In this document: positions 1-7,113 of the stretch, one piece after another | How positions within the stretch are numbered: the first letter of the stretch is position 1 | How the letters are laid out: the number at the start of each line of letters is the position of its first letter | NCBI GenBank assembly: GCA_903910215.1 | Contig: CAIVYV010000272.1 | Span: 1 to 23,145 of the forward strand | Direction: 5' to 3' | Origin: an uncultured Pseudomonadota bacterium | GTDB taxonomy: Bacteria > Pseudomonadota > Gammaproteobacteria > Steroidobacterales > Steroidobacteraceae | Length of the DNA stretch: 23,145 nt | Position numbers and translations under genes: made by a program | Notes under the pieces: generated by a model | The model's database searches: none | Told to the model about the DNA's origin: nothing | The model's input: only the letters and a program-made list of their open reading frames with translations

Positions 1-1340
1 GCATAATTACCGGCAGCGCCGGTGGGCCCAAGTGCCGGACCCAGATTGTTGACACAAGCGACGATTGAGCTGAATGCCGTGACGAGATCGAGCCCGGTCA
101 ACAGCATCAAGAAAGTCAGTACGGCAATCGTTTGGAAGTATAGGAAGATGAAGGCGAGCACAGAGGCTGCGATGCGCTCCGGTATCACTTGACCTGCAAT
201 ACGTACCGGGATCACAGCCGAGGGATGCACGAGCTGCTTCATTTCTCGCAGGGCCTGTCGCGCCAGCAGCAAGGTACGAAACATCTTGATGCCACCACCA
301 GTGGAACCGGTTGCGCAGATGATGCACGAGAGAAACAACATCCAGACGGGCGCGAAGATGGGCCACACATCGTAATTCTGGGACGAGAAGCCGGTAGTGG
401 TGGCGACCGAGATGACATTGAAGGCGCTGTGTCGCAGCGCTTCCAATACATTTGGATAGACGCCTTCGATGACCAACAGAGCGGTGACGGTGACGATGCT
501 GAACGACAGGATTAGCAACATCGCCTTGGCTTCCGAATCGCGACGGTAAGGGTCGAGAGTTCGATTGCGGACGGCCGTGAAGTGACGAGCGAAGTTCACC
601 ATCGATATCAGCATGAAAATGATCAGTACGAATTCGATGGCAGCGGAATCAAAATGACCGATGCTGGCGTCGTGGGTCGAAAAGCCGCCGAGGGCGACCA
701 CAGAAAAGGCATGACAGATGGCATCGAACCAATCCATGCCGACCGCTTTCAATGCGAGCGCGGCGACAATCGTCAAACCAGCATAGGTGAGCCACAGTGC
801 CTTGGCCGTTTCCGTGATTCGGGGAGTGAGCTTTTCGTCTTTCACAGAACCCGGTGCTTCGGCGCGATACAAGGCCATGCCACCGACGCCGAGTAGTGGC
901 AGTACGGCGACCGCGAGCACAATGATGCCGATACCACCTAGCCAATGTAGCGTGTGGCGCCAGAAGTTGAGTGACGGCGCGAGCCCATCGAGATTCGTGA
1001 TGACAGTCGCGCCAGTGGTTGTGAGACCCGAAACAGCTTCAAAGATAATGTCGGTGGTGCTGAGCTCGGGTAGCGCGAGGAAAAACGGTACGGCTCCCGA
1101 GAGCGACATCAGCACCCACGCCAAAGTGACGAGCAAAAACCCATCACGAGATTTCAGTTCGCGTTTGTAGCGGCGTGTGGTTGCTGCGACTCCGAGTCCA
1201 AACAAGACGTTGATGGCTGCTGCAGCGATGTAGAAATGGGCGTAACCGTCTTGGAAAATCAACGAGACCAGTAGCGGCAAGGCGTAAACGATGGCAAAAA
1301 ACGCCATCATCAAACCCAGAACATGTGCGACTGCGAGCAT
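1..1340 (-). CDS. trkH: Trk potassium uptake protein TrkH, 3' end cut by window edge
   Basis: This is the pore-forming membrane subunit that moves K+ (with H+ or Na+) across the inner membrane, gated by TrkA. About 446 codons can be read in one open frame from the ATG at 1340 to the window edge. E. coli TrkH has 483 residues, so only the last part is missing. Family landmarks appear in order: LKSRDGF after the second membrane segment, the four filter-like loops (GLTTTGAT, ALGGFSTHD, ATTTGFSS, NNLGPALG), HWLGGIGIIVLAVAVLP and GSTGGGIKMFR. The frame has many hydrophobic segments throughout. The ATG lies 16 nt after the trkA stop and gives an N-terminus that lines up with E. coli TrkH. The two genes are probably cotranscribed from the trkA side. 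TrkG is a close alternative name. Confidence 0.95.
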   Translation of the reverse strand, partial: MLAVAHVLGLMMAFFAIVYALPLLVSLIFQDGYAHFYIAAAAINVLFGLGVAATTRRYKRELKSRDGFLLVTLAWVLMSLSGAVPFFLALPELSTTDIIFEAVSGLTTTGATVITNLDGLAPSLNFWRHTLHWLGGIGIIVLAVAVLPLLGVGGMALYRAEAPGSVKDEKLTPRITETAKALWLTYAGLTIVAALALKAVGMDWFDAICHAFSVVALGGFSTHDASIGHFDSAAIEFVLIIFMLISMVNFARHFTAVRNRTLDPYRRDSEAKAMLLILSFSIVTVTALLVIEGVYPNVLEALRHSAFNVISVATTTGFSSQNYDVWPIFAPVWMLFLSCIICATGSTGGGIKMFRTLLLARQALREMKQLVHPSAVIPVRIAGQVIPERIAASVLAFIFLYFQTIAVLTFLMLLTGLDLVTAFSSIVACVNNLGPALGPTGAAGNY

Positions 1341-1356
1341 CTGGACTCTGGAGCGC

Positions 1357-2739
1357 TTAGCGCCGACCGGCTGTTTCGCCGAGGAAGAGTTTTTCGACTT
1401 GGTCGACGTGACGACGATCGGTGATGAAGAGAATCACGTGATCATCTGCCTGCACGACGGTGTCGTGGTGCGCCATGATGACCTCGTCGCCTCGCACCAC
1501 GCAGCCGATGCGGGCGCCCTCGGGCAACACGATTTCTTCGATTTTCTTGCCGACGACGCGCGAGCTGCGATCGTCACCGTGGATGATGGCTTCGAGCGCT
1601 TCGGCCGCGCCGCGCCGTAGTGAGTGCACCTGAACGACATCACCGCGCCGCACGTGCGTCAGCAATGAGCCGATGGTGATAGTTTGCGGTGAGATGGCGA
1701 CATCGATCGTGCCGCTTTGCACGATCTCGGCATACGAGGGCTTGTTGATCAACGCCATGACCTTGGCAGCGCCCAGGCGCTTGGCAAGCATAGCCGAGAG
1801 AATATTGGCTTCTTCTGAGTTGGTGAGTGCACAAAAAACATCGCAGCTATCGATGTTCTCTTCGACGAGCAGTTCTTCGTCGGCGGCATCACCTTCGAGC
1901 ACGATGGCGTTCTCGAGATTCTCCGAAATCTTGCGCGCACGTTTTGGATCGCGCTCGATGACTTTGACCTGATTGTTATTTTTTTCCAGTTCGCGTGCGA
2001 GCGCGTAGCCGATATGACCACCACCGGCAATCACGACGCGTTTGACCGGTTTTTCTTCCTTGCGGATTTCGGCCATGAAGCGCCGGATGTCGTTCTTGGC
2101 GGCAAGGAAAAACACCTCATCGCCATCTTCGATGACCGTGTCGCCTTCGATCTGCAGGCTGCGGCCGTTGCGATAGATGGCGACCACCCGGGCTTCCGTA
2201 TTCGGAATGTGTTCGCGCAGACCGCGTAGCGCCTGGCCTACCAGCAAGCCGCCTTTGCGAGCGCGCAAGCCGACGAGTCGGACTCGTCCGCCGGCAAAAT
2301 CGAGCACCTGCAGCGCACCGGGGTATCGAATCAGGCGCTCAACATATTCGGTAACGAGCTGTTCGGGGCTAATCCAAACGTCTACCGACAGTGACTCGTC
2401 ACTGAAGAGTTTCGGATGGCGGGTGTATTCGGGCGAGCGGATGCGAGCGATCTTGGTCGGCGTGCGATAGAGCGTGTAGGCAACTTCGCAGGCCATCATG
2501 TTCACTTCGTCGGAACTCGTCAGGGCGACGAGAATGTCGGCATCGGCGACGCCAGCTGCCTCCAGAACGGTCGGGTAGGAGGCGTGGCCGACGACGGTGC
2601 GGATATCGAGGCGATCTTGCAGGTCACGCAGGAGTTCGTCGTTGGTGTCGACGACCGTCACCTCGTTGGCCTCCTCGCGCGCGAGTTGATACGCGGCCGT
2701 GCGCCCGACCTGTCCGGCGCCGAGGATCACGATCTTCAT
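1357..2739 (-). CDS. trkA: Trk system K+ uptake regulatory protein TrkA
   Basis: This is the cytoplasmic nucleotide-binding gate of the Trk potassium transporter. The 460 residues match the usual length (E. coli 458) and form two tandem RCK units, each a Rossmann TrkA-N fold plus a TrkA-C fold. The first NAD(H) loop is GAGQVG at residues 7-12, with the acidic residue D31 ending strand two. The second loop is GGGHIG at 239-244, with E262. The open frame extends 58 codons upstream of the chosen ATG. That extension has no family similarity, and MKIVILGAGQ is the conserved TrkA start, so 2739 is taken. The gene precedes trkH by 16 nt and is divergent from an MFS gene across a 65-bp gap. Confidence 0.97.
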   Translation of the reverse strand: MKIVILGAGQVGRTAAYQLAREEANEVTVVDTNDELLRDLQDRLDIRTVVGHASYPTVLEAAGVADADILVALTSSDEVNMMACEVAYTLYRTPTKIARIRSPEYTRHPKLFSDESLSVDVWISPEQLVTEYVERLIRYPGALQVLDFAGGRVRLVGLRARKGGLLVGQALRGLREHIPNTEARVVAIYRNGRSLQIEGDTVIEDGDEVFFLAAKNDIRRFMAEIRKEEKPVKRVVIAGGGHIGYALARELEKNNNQVKVIERDPKRARKISENLENAIVLEGDAADEELLVEENIDSCDVFCALTNSEEANILSAMLAKRLGAAKVMALINKPSYAEIVQSGTIDVAISPQTITIGSLLTHVRRGDVVQVHSLRRGAAEALEAIIHGDDRSSRVVGKKIEEIVLPEGARIGCVVRGDEVIMAHHDTVVQADDHVILFITDRRHVDQVEKLFLGETAGRR

Positions 2740-2804
2740 AAGTGCGCATAGGTTACTCCCAAGCATCGGCACCGAACAGGCCAGAGCAGGTATGCTTGGT
2801 AGCC
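2740..2804. promoter_or_regulatory. Divergent trkA / MFS intergenic region with an 8-bp inverted repeat
   Basis: These 65 bp must hold the 5' signals for both trkA (minus) and the MFS gene (plus). A perfect inverted repeat, CCAAGCAT at 2759-2766 and ATGCTTGG at 2792-2799, has a 25-bp spacer. After one mismatch, two further outer base pairs (2756-2757 with 2801-2802) also match. The right arm ends 5 bp before the MFS ATG. This could be an operator for a dimeric regulator or chance symmetry. No convincing -35/-10 pair is visible. Confidence 0.3.
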
Positions 2805-4103
2805 ATGACATCCCCGGGGGCCGCGGCGCCGAGCCGCAACGAATTTGGGCGTGGTTGGAAGGTGCTGATTGCGTCACTGCTCGGCACGGCGTTCGGCGCT
2901 TCACCGCTGCCATTCAATACGGTCGGCTTTTTCATCGACCCTCTGCAGCAGGAATTTGGTTGGACTCGCACCGAGATCAGTCTCGGCATCACGATCTATG
3001 GGGTGCTCGGGGCGCTGTTGGCGCCGGTTTTCGGCTGGTTGGCAGACCGGTTCGGCGTACGCCAGGTGGCGCTCGCCTCGCTTACGACGTTTGCGCTGAT
3101 TTTCGCGTCGTTTTCGATCATCCCCGGCAATTTGTACTGGTACTACGCGCTGTGGGTGCTGGTTGGACTCTTCGGTATCGGTTCGACGCCCATCACATGG
3201 TCGCGCGCCATCAATCTCTGGTTCTTCAAGCAGCGTGGCCTCGCATTGGGGCTGACCTTGGTCGGCACCAGCATCTCGGCGATGGCGCTGCCGATCATCA
3301 CCACCTGGCTCATCAACGATTTCGGTTGGCGTGTGAGTTACGCTGCGCTCGCGCTCTTGCCGCTAGGCATCGCACTGCCGATCGGTTTGCTCTGGTTCCG
3401 TGAGCCCAAGCCCGAGGAGCGACCGCCCGAGATCGCCGCGGCAGGCGCCGTCAGTCTGCCGGGTCGCAGCCTGCAGGAAGCGATGCGCGAGCCGCGCTTT
3501 TGGATTCTTTGGGCGTCGATTGCACTCGTGACTATCGCGTACTCGGGCGCGCTCGTGCATCTGCCGTCGATGTTGGGCGCGCGCGGTTTCGAACGCAGCG
3601 AAGCCGCTGCGGTGATGAGCGTGTTTGGTCTGTCGATTTTTGCTGGCCGCATCATCACGGGTTATCTACTCGACAAATTTTGGGCGCCGATCGTGACGTT
3701 GCCCATCCTGTGTCTGCCGGCCCTCTCGTGCTGGATTCTGCTGGGCGATGGTCCACTCGCCTTCGCCGTCGCGATTGCAGCCGCTTTTCTGATGGGCTTC
3801 GCTTCGGGTGCTGAAACCGATCTCGTCGCGTATCTCGCAGGCCGTTACTTCGGTATGAAGAGCTATGGGCAGATCTATGGCGTGCTCTATATGGCCTTTG
3901 GATTGTCAGCCGCCGTGTCGGCCACCCTCTACGGTTGGGTTCGTGATACCACCGGCAGTTACGATCCGATTCTCATCGCCGCTGCCGTGATGTTCATCGC
4001 CGGCGCACTATTGCTCTTGCTGCTGGGGCCTTATCCGGATTTCGGTCGGGTAACCGAAGAGGAGCGCGGGTCTACCACTGCACCCAACCCATCTGCCAAG
4101 TGA
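2805..4103 (+). CDS. MFS transporter, monocarboxylate/oxalate-formate (MCT/OFA)-like
   Basis: A 432-residue inner-membrane transporter with about 12 hydrophobic segments and a soluble linker in the middle (near REPKPEERPPE). The N-terminal pattern of a first helix ending in NTVGFFIDPLQQEFGW is typical of the MCT/OFA branch of the major facilitator superfamily. It is followed by motif A, GWLADRFGVR, at residues 77-86. That branch moves small monocarboxylates or oxalate/formate, but the substrate here cannot be read from sequence. The open frame continues 21 codons upstream. The ATG at 2805 (MTSPGA) is preferred because the upstream part is low-complexity and overlaps the trkA leader. The 3' end overlaps the convergent uppP gene by 32 bp. 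The gene is single on its strand. Confidence 0.85.
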   Translation: MTSPGAAAPSRNEFGRGWKVLIASLLGTAFGASPLPFNTVGFFIDPLQQEFGWTRTEISLGITIYGVLGALLAPVFGWLADRFGVRQVALASLTTFALIFASFSIIPGNLYWYYALWVLVGLFGIGSTPITWSRAINLWFFKQRGLALGLTLVGTSISAMALPIITTWLINDFGWRVSYAALALLPLGIALPIGLLWFREPKPEERPPEIAAAGAVSLPGRSLQEAMREPRFWILWASIALVTIAYSGALVHLPSMLGARGFERSEAAAVMSVFGLSIFAGRIITGYLLDKFWAPIVTLPILCLPALSCWILLGDGPLAFAVAIAAAFLMGFASGAETDLVAYLAGRYFGMKSYGQIYGVLYMAFGLSAAVSATLYGWVRDTTGSYDPILIAAAVMFIAGALLLLLLGPYPDFGRVTEEERGSTTAPNPSAK

Positions 4104-4881
4104 GCAGGATCACGCCGCCGAATACGATGCGATACCAGGCGAATATCGCAAATGAGTGCTGACTGACGAATCGCAGCAGGAAACGAATCGCGATCAGCGC
4201 GGCAAAAAAAGCGACCACGCTGCTGATGAGGATGGAGCGCGCTTCGTCGAGCGTGATCGGCTCGCGCGCATCGAGCAGTTTGTAGCCGGTAGCCACGAAC
4301 ATCACCGGAATCGCGACAAAAAAAGAAAATTCGGCAGCGGTGCGCCGATCGAGCCCTGTCAATAATCCACCCAAGATAGTCGCTGCAGAGCGACTCGTGC
4401 CCGGAACGAGCGCGAGCATCTGGAACAACCCCACCCGAAAGGCATCGAGCGGTCGAAGTTCATCGAGCGATTTCACGCGCTCCACGTGCGGACGCTTTTC
4501 CGCCCAAAGAATGAGGACGCCACCAATCACGAGCGCCATGGCAACTGGCACTGGCGCGAACAACACGCTACGGATGGTGTCTTCGAAGGCAAGACCCGCA
4601 ACGGCCGCCGGCAGAAATGCGAGAAACAAACCGAGCACGAACCGGCGAGATGCGGCGCTACTAGTGAGTGTGGTGGCGGTTTCCCATAGACGGACACGAT
4701 ATTGGAAGCACACGGCGAGGATGGCTGCGCCCTGAATCACGATCATCTGGCGAAAGCCCACTTCATCTTCGAGATCGAGTAGGGCACGCGTGATGATCAG
4801 GTGCCCCGTGCTCGAAATCGGCAAGAACTCGGTGAAGCCCTCGACCAGCCCGAGGATGACATCAATGAGCCAATCAGCCAT
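4072..4881 (-). CDS. uppP: Undecaprenyl-diphosphate phosphatase UppP (BacA)
   Basis: This integral membrane enzyme dephosphorylates undecaprenyl diphosphate to recycle the lipid carrier for peptidoglycan and other envelope polymers. Overproduction of family members gives bacitracin resistance. The 269 residues compare with 273 in E. coli. The family signature EGFTEFLPISSTGH supplies E14, E18, S24 and H27. The second signature, PGTSRSAATI, carries R163. These match the E. coli catalytic set E17, E21, S27, H30 and R174. The ATG at 4881 follows the stop of the upstream MFS gene by 17 nt, so it is probably the last gene of the uvrD-pyrF-MFS-uppP run. Its 3' end overlaps the convergent MFS gene by 32 bp. 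Confidence 0.97.
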   Translation of the reverse strand: MADWLIDVILGLVEGFTEFLPISSTGHLIITRALLDLEDEVGFRQMIVIQGAAILAVCFQYRVRLWETATTLTSSAASRRFVLGLFLAFLPAAVAGLAFEDTIRSVLFAPVPVAMALVIGGVLILWAEKRPHVERVKSLDELRPLDAFRVGLFQMLALVPGTSRSAATILGGLLTGLDRRTAAEFSFFVAIPVMFVATGYKLLDAREPITLDEARSILISSVVAFFAALIAIRFLLRFVSQHSFAIFAWYRIVFGGVILLTWQMGWVQW

Positions 4882-4898
4882 GTTTCATCAAATCCAAT

Positions 4899-6209
4899 TC
4901 AGTCCGGAATTTTTTGACCGCGGGTTTCGATGACCCAGCCGAGACATAACAGGCCGATGATCGGCACAAATCCCACTAGAAACAGCGTGTCGAGTACGAC
5001 AGCAGAATTACCCGCTCCGGCAGAGGCGACTGACCCCACGAGGAAAGGACCGCCGGCGGCGATCACGCGACCGATGTTGTAGGTGAACCCGGAGCCGGTG
5101 GCACGCAACCGCGTCGGGAATAATTCAGGCAGATAGAACGTGAAGCTGCCGAAGATGCCGAATACGGTCAAACCGATGAAGAAGTACATGTAGAGCCGCA
5201 CTTGCGGCTCGAGATCGAGCCCATACGTAGTCAGCAGTGCGATCGAGGAAAATCCGAGGTAGAGCGCGAACATCGGCTTTCGACCCCAGTGTTTGGCGAG
5301 CGGTATCGTCAACAAGGTGCCGAGCAACCCGCCGACATTGAAGATAGCTGTGCCTTGGGTTTTCCAGGATTCGATCAAGATGCTGGTTGCCGTCTTGTCG
5401 AGACCGAGTTGCAGCGCTTCGGCTTGGGCCAAATTGGCGACGACGACAGGAATGAAGGCGTTGCAGCTCCACCACGTGATCAAGGCAACTACCGCGACGA
5501 TGAGCGCACTGCGGGTACGAGGCCAGATCTCCGGCGCGAAGATTTCGCGCAGGCGGGGTGGTGGTGCTGACGCGGCGGCCGCCTCCCAACGCTCGGGCTC
5601 TTTGACGAGGGTGCGGATCCAGAAAGCGAACGCAGCAGGAATCAATCCGAAGATCAGCACGTAACGCCAGGAGACTTCCGGCACATCGGCGAAGAGATGA
5701 CCCGCGATCAGCGCGTTGACGCCGGTCGCTAAGAACAGGCCGAATGGTGCCGAGGTGTAGAGCACGGCACCGGCTTCGACACGTTGGTCTTCCGGTACGG
5801 CTTCGGCGACCAGTGCACAACCGGCCGCCCATTCACCGCCGATGCCGAGGCTTGCGATGATGCGACAGACGATCAGTTGTTCGATGCTGGTGACGAAGGC
5901 GCAGAGCCCGGTGCCGACAGCATAGAGCACCATCGTGATGAGCAGAACGCGTTTGCGTCCGTAGCGATCCGAGATTGGCCCGAACAGCACACCGCCGACT
6001 GCCCAACCGACCAGAAAGATCGCCGTGATGAGGCCGGTCCAATACAGCGTGGCCGTGCGGGCCTCTGGCGAGCCGATCGTCAGGCCAAGCAGGGTGGGGA
6101 TGGCGTTGGGCGCGACATAGTTGAATAGCAACCCGTCAAAGATATCGAAGCCCCAACCTAGCCATGCTGCGAACAGCACAATCCACTGATAGCGAGTCAG
6201 TCGCAACAT
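4899..6209 (-). CDS. MFS transporter, aromatic-acid/sialic-acid symporter-like
   Basis: A 436-residue inner-membrane transporter with about 12 hydrophobic segments. The first helix carries GWGFDIFDGLLFNYV, with D22 and D25, as in the aromatic acid:H+ symporter (AAHS) and NanT-like groups. Motif A, GPISDRYGRKR, is at residues 77-87, and RIIASLGIGGEWAAG is the usual helix-4 signature of these groups. Substrates of relatives include benzoates, shikimate, sialate and small organic acids, and the one here is unknown. The start at 6209 is well supported: GGAGGGGG (6214-6221, minus strand) ends 4 nt before the ATG. It sits 22 nt after pyrF and 17 nt before uppP, consistent with one transcript. Confidence 0.85.
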   Translation of the reverse strand: MLRLTRYQWIVLFAAWLGWGFDIFDGLLFNYVAPNAIPTLLGLTIGSPEARTATLYWTGLITAIFLVGWAVGGVLFGPISDRYGRKRVLLITMVLYAVGTGLCAFVTSIEQLIVCRIIASLGIGGEWAAGCALVAEAVPEDQRVEAGAVLYTSAPFGLFLATGVNALIAGHLFADVPEVSWRYVLIFGLIPAAFAFWIRTLVKEPERWEAAAASAPPPRLREIFAPEIWPRTRSALIVAVVALITWWSCNAFIPVVVANLAQAEALQLGLDKTATSILIESWKTQGTAIFNVGGLLGTLLTIPLAKHWGRKPMFALYLGFSSIALLTTYGLDLEPQVRLYMYFFIGLTVFGIFGSFTFYLPELFPTRLRATGSGFTYNIGRVIAAGGPFLVGSVASAGAGNSAVVLDTLFLVGFVPIIGLLCLGWVIETRGQKIPD

Positions 6210-6231
6210 CGGGCCCCCTCCGATCCGTTCG

Positions 6232-7074
6232 TCAGTTCATTTTGAGCGCAGCGTTGATCGCGTCGCGTAGTTCGAGTGTCGCACGCCGTGCGGCTACTGC
6301 GAAATCTTCTCCGGAGCCGGCATAGATAATGCCTCGCGAGGAGTTGATCACCAGACCTTCCCCCGCTGCGGTACGGCCACTGCGTACGGCTTTCTCGACA
6401 TCGCCGCCTTGTGCGCCGACGCCGGGGACGAGAAAAGTCATATCACCGGTACGAGCGCGGATATCGGCAAGCTCCTCGGGATAGGTGGCACCCACCACGA
6501 GCAGACAATTACCCCGTGAGTTCCAATCGCGCGCCACGGACTCGGCGACGATTTGGTAAAGCTTGCGACCATCGACCACGAGATCCTGGAATTCGCGCGC
6601 GCCGGCATTCGAGGTTCGGCAGAGGATGACAACTCCCTTGTCTGCGTATTGTAGGAAGGGTTCAGCTGAATCTCGGCCGAGATACGGGTTGATAGTCACT
6701 GCATCGGCGCCATATCGCTCGAAAGCTTCCTTGGCATATTTCTCGGCGGTGCTACCGATGTCACCGCGCTTGGAGTCGAGGATGACCGGTACGCCGGGCG
6801 CTCGTTCGCGGATATAGCGGATCGTCTCGAGCAGCGCCTCTTCGGCGCCCACGGCGGCATAGTGTGCGATCTGCGGCTTGTAGGCACAGACGAGATCGGC
6901 TGTCGCATCGACGATGGCGCGATTGAAGACCAGGATCGCATCGCGGTGAGAGCGCAGGTGGATCGGGAAGCGCTCGATTTCCGGATCGAGGCCGACACAG
7001 ACTCGCGAGTCGTGTCGCGACGTAGCCTGCGCGAGCAGACCATGAAACGTGGAGGGCGAAGCGGAGGTCGTCAT
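6232..7074 (-). CDS. pyrF: Orotidine 5'-phosphate decarboxylase, type 2
   Basis: Catalyses the last step of UMP synthesis, decarboxylating OMP in the cytoplasm. The 280 residues fit subfamily 2 (about 270-280), which differs from the roughly 240-residue E. coli type. The catalytic DxKxxD array is seen as D100, K102 and D105 in VILDSKRGDIGST. Other type-2 landmarks are VGLDPEIERFP near residue 27 and AYKPQIAHY near 64. FLVPGVGAQGGD and VINSSRGI near the C-terminus form the phosphate-binding end. It follows uvrD by 39 nt and precedes an MFS gene by 22 nt. There is no clear Shine-Dalgarno sequence. A short GC-rich hairpin directly abuts the start codon. Confidence 0.96.
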   Translation of the reverse strand: MTTSASPSTFHGLLAQATSRHDSRVCVGLDPEIERFPIHLRSHRDAILVFNRAIVDATADLVCAYKPQIAHYAAVGAEEALLETIRYIRERAPGVPVILDSKRGDIGSTAEKYAKEAFERYGADAVTINPYLGRDSAEPFLQYADKGVVILCRTSNAGAREFQDLVVDGRKLYQIVAESVARDWNSRGNCLLVVGATYPEELADIRARTGDMTFLVPGVGAQGGDVEKAVRSGRTAAGEGLVINSSRGIIYAGSGEDFAVAARRATLELRDAINAALKMN

Positions 7075-7092
7075 GGCGGCAAGTGTACCGCC
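7075..7092 (-). promoter_or_regulatory. Small hairpin abutting the pyrF start codon
   Basis: In the pyrF mRNA, GGCGG and CCGCC form a 5-bp all-GC stem around an 8-nt loop. The stem's 3' arm touches the AUG directly. It occupies the place where a ribosome-binding site would lie, and no Shine-Dalgarno sequence is seen. It could lower initiation or favour coupling to uvrD translation, or be chance in GC-rich DNA. Confidence 0.25.
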
Positions 7093-7113
7093 GTTGCGTT
7101 CACGCCGCGCCGA

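Noticed and set aside
2740..2913. 58-codon N-terminal extension of trkA.
   Set aside because: Low-complexity residues before the conserved MKIVILGAGQ start, and it would overlap the divergent MFS gene.
2699..3403. 234-codon plus-strand frame across the trkA start and the MFS gene.
   Set aside because: It is out of frame with the well-supported MFS protein and rich in Arg/His, as expected for a shadow frame.
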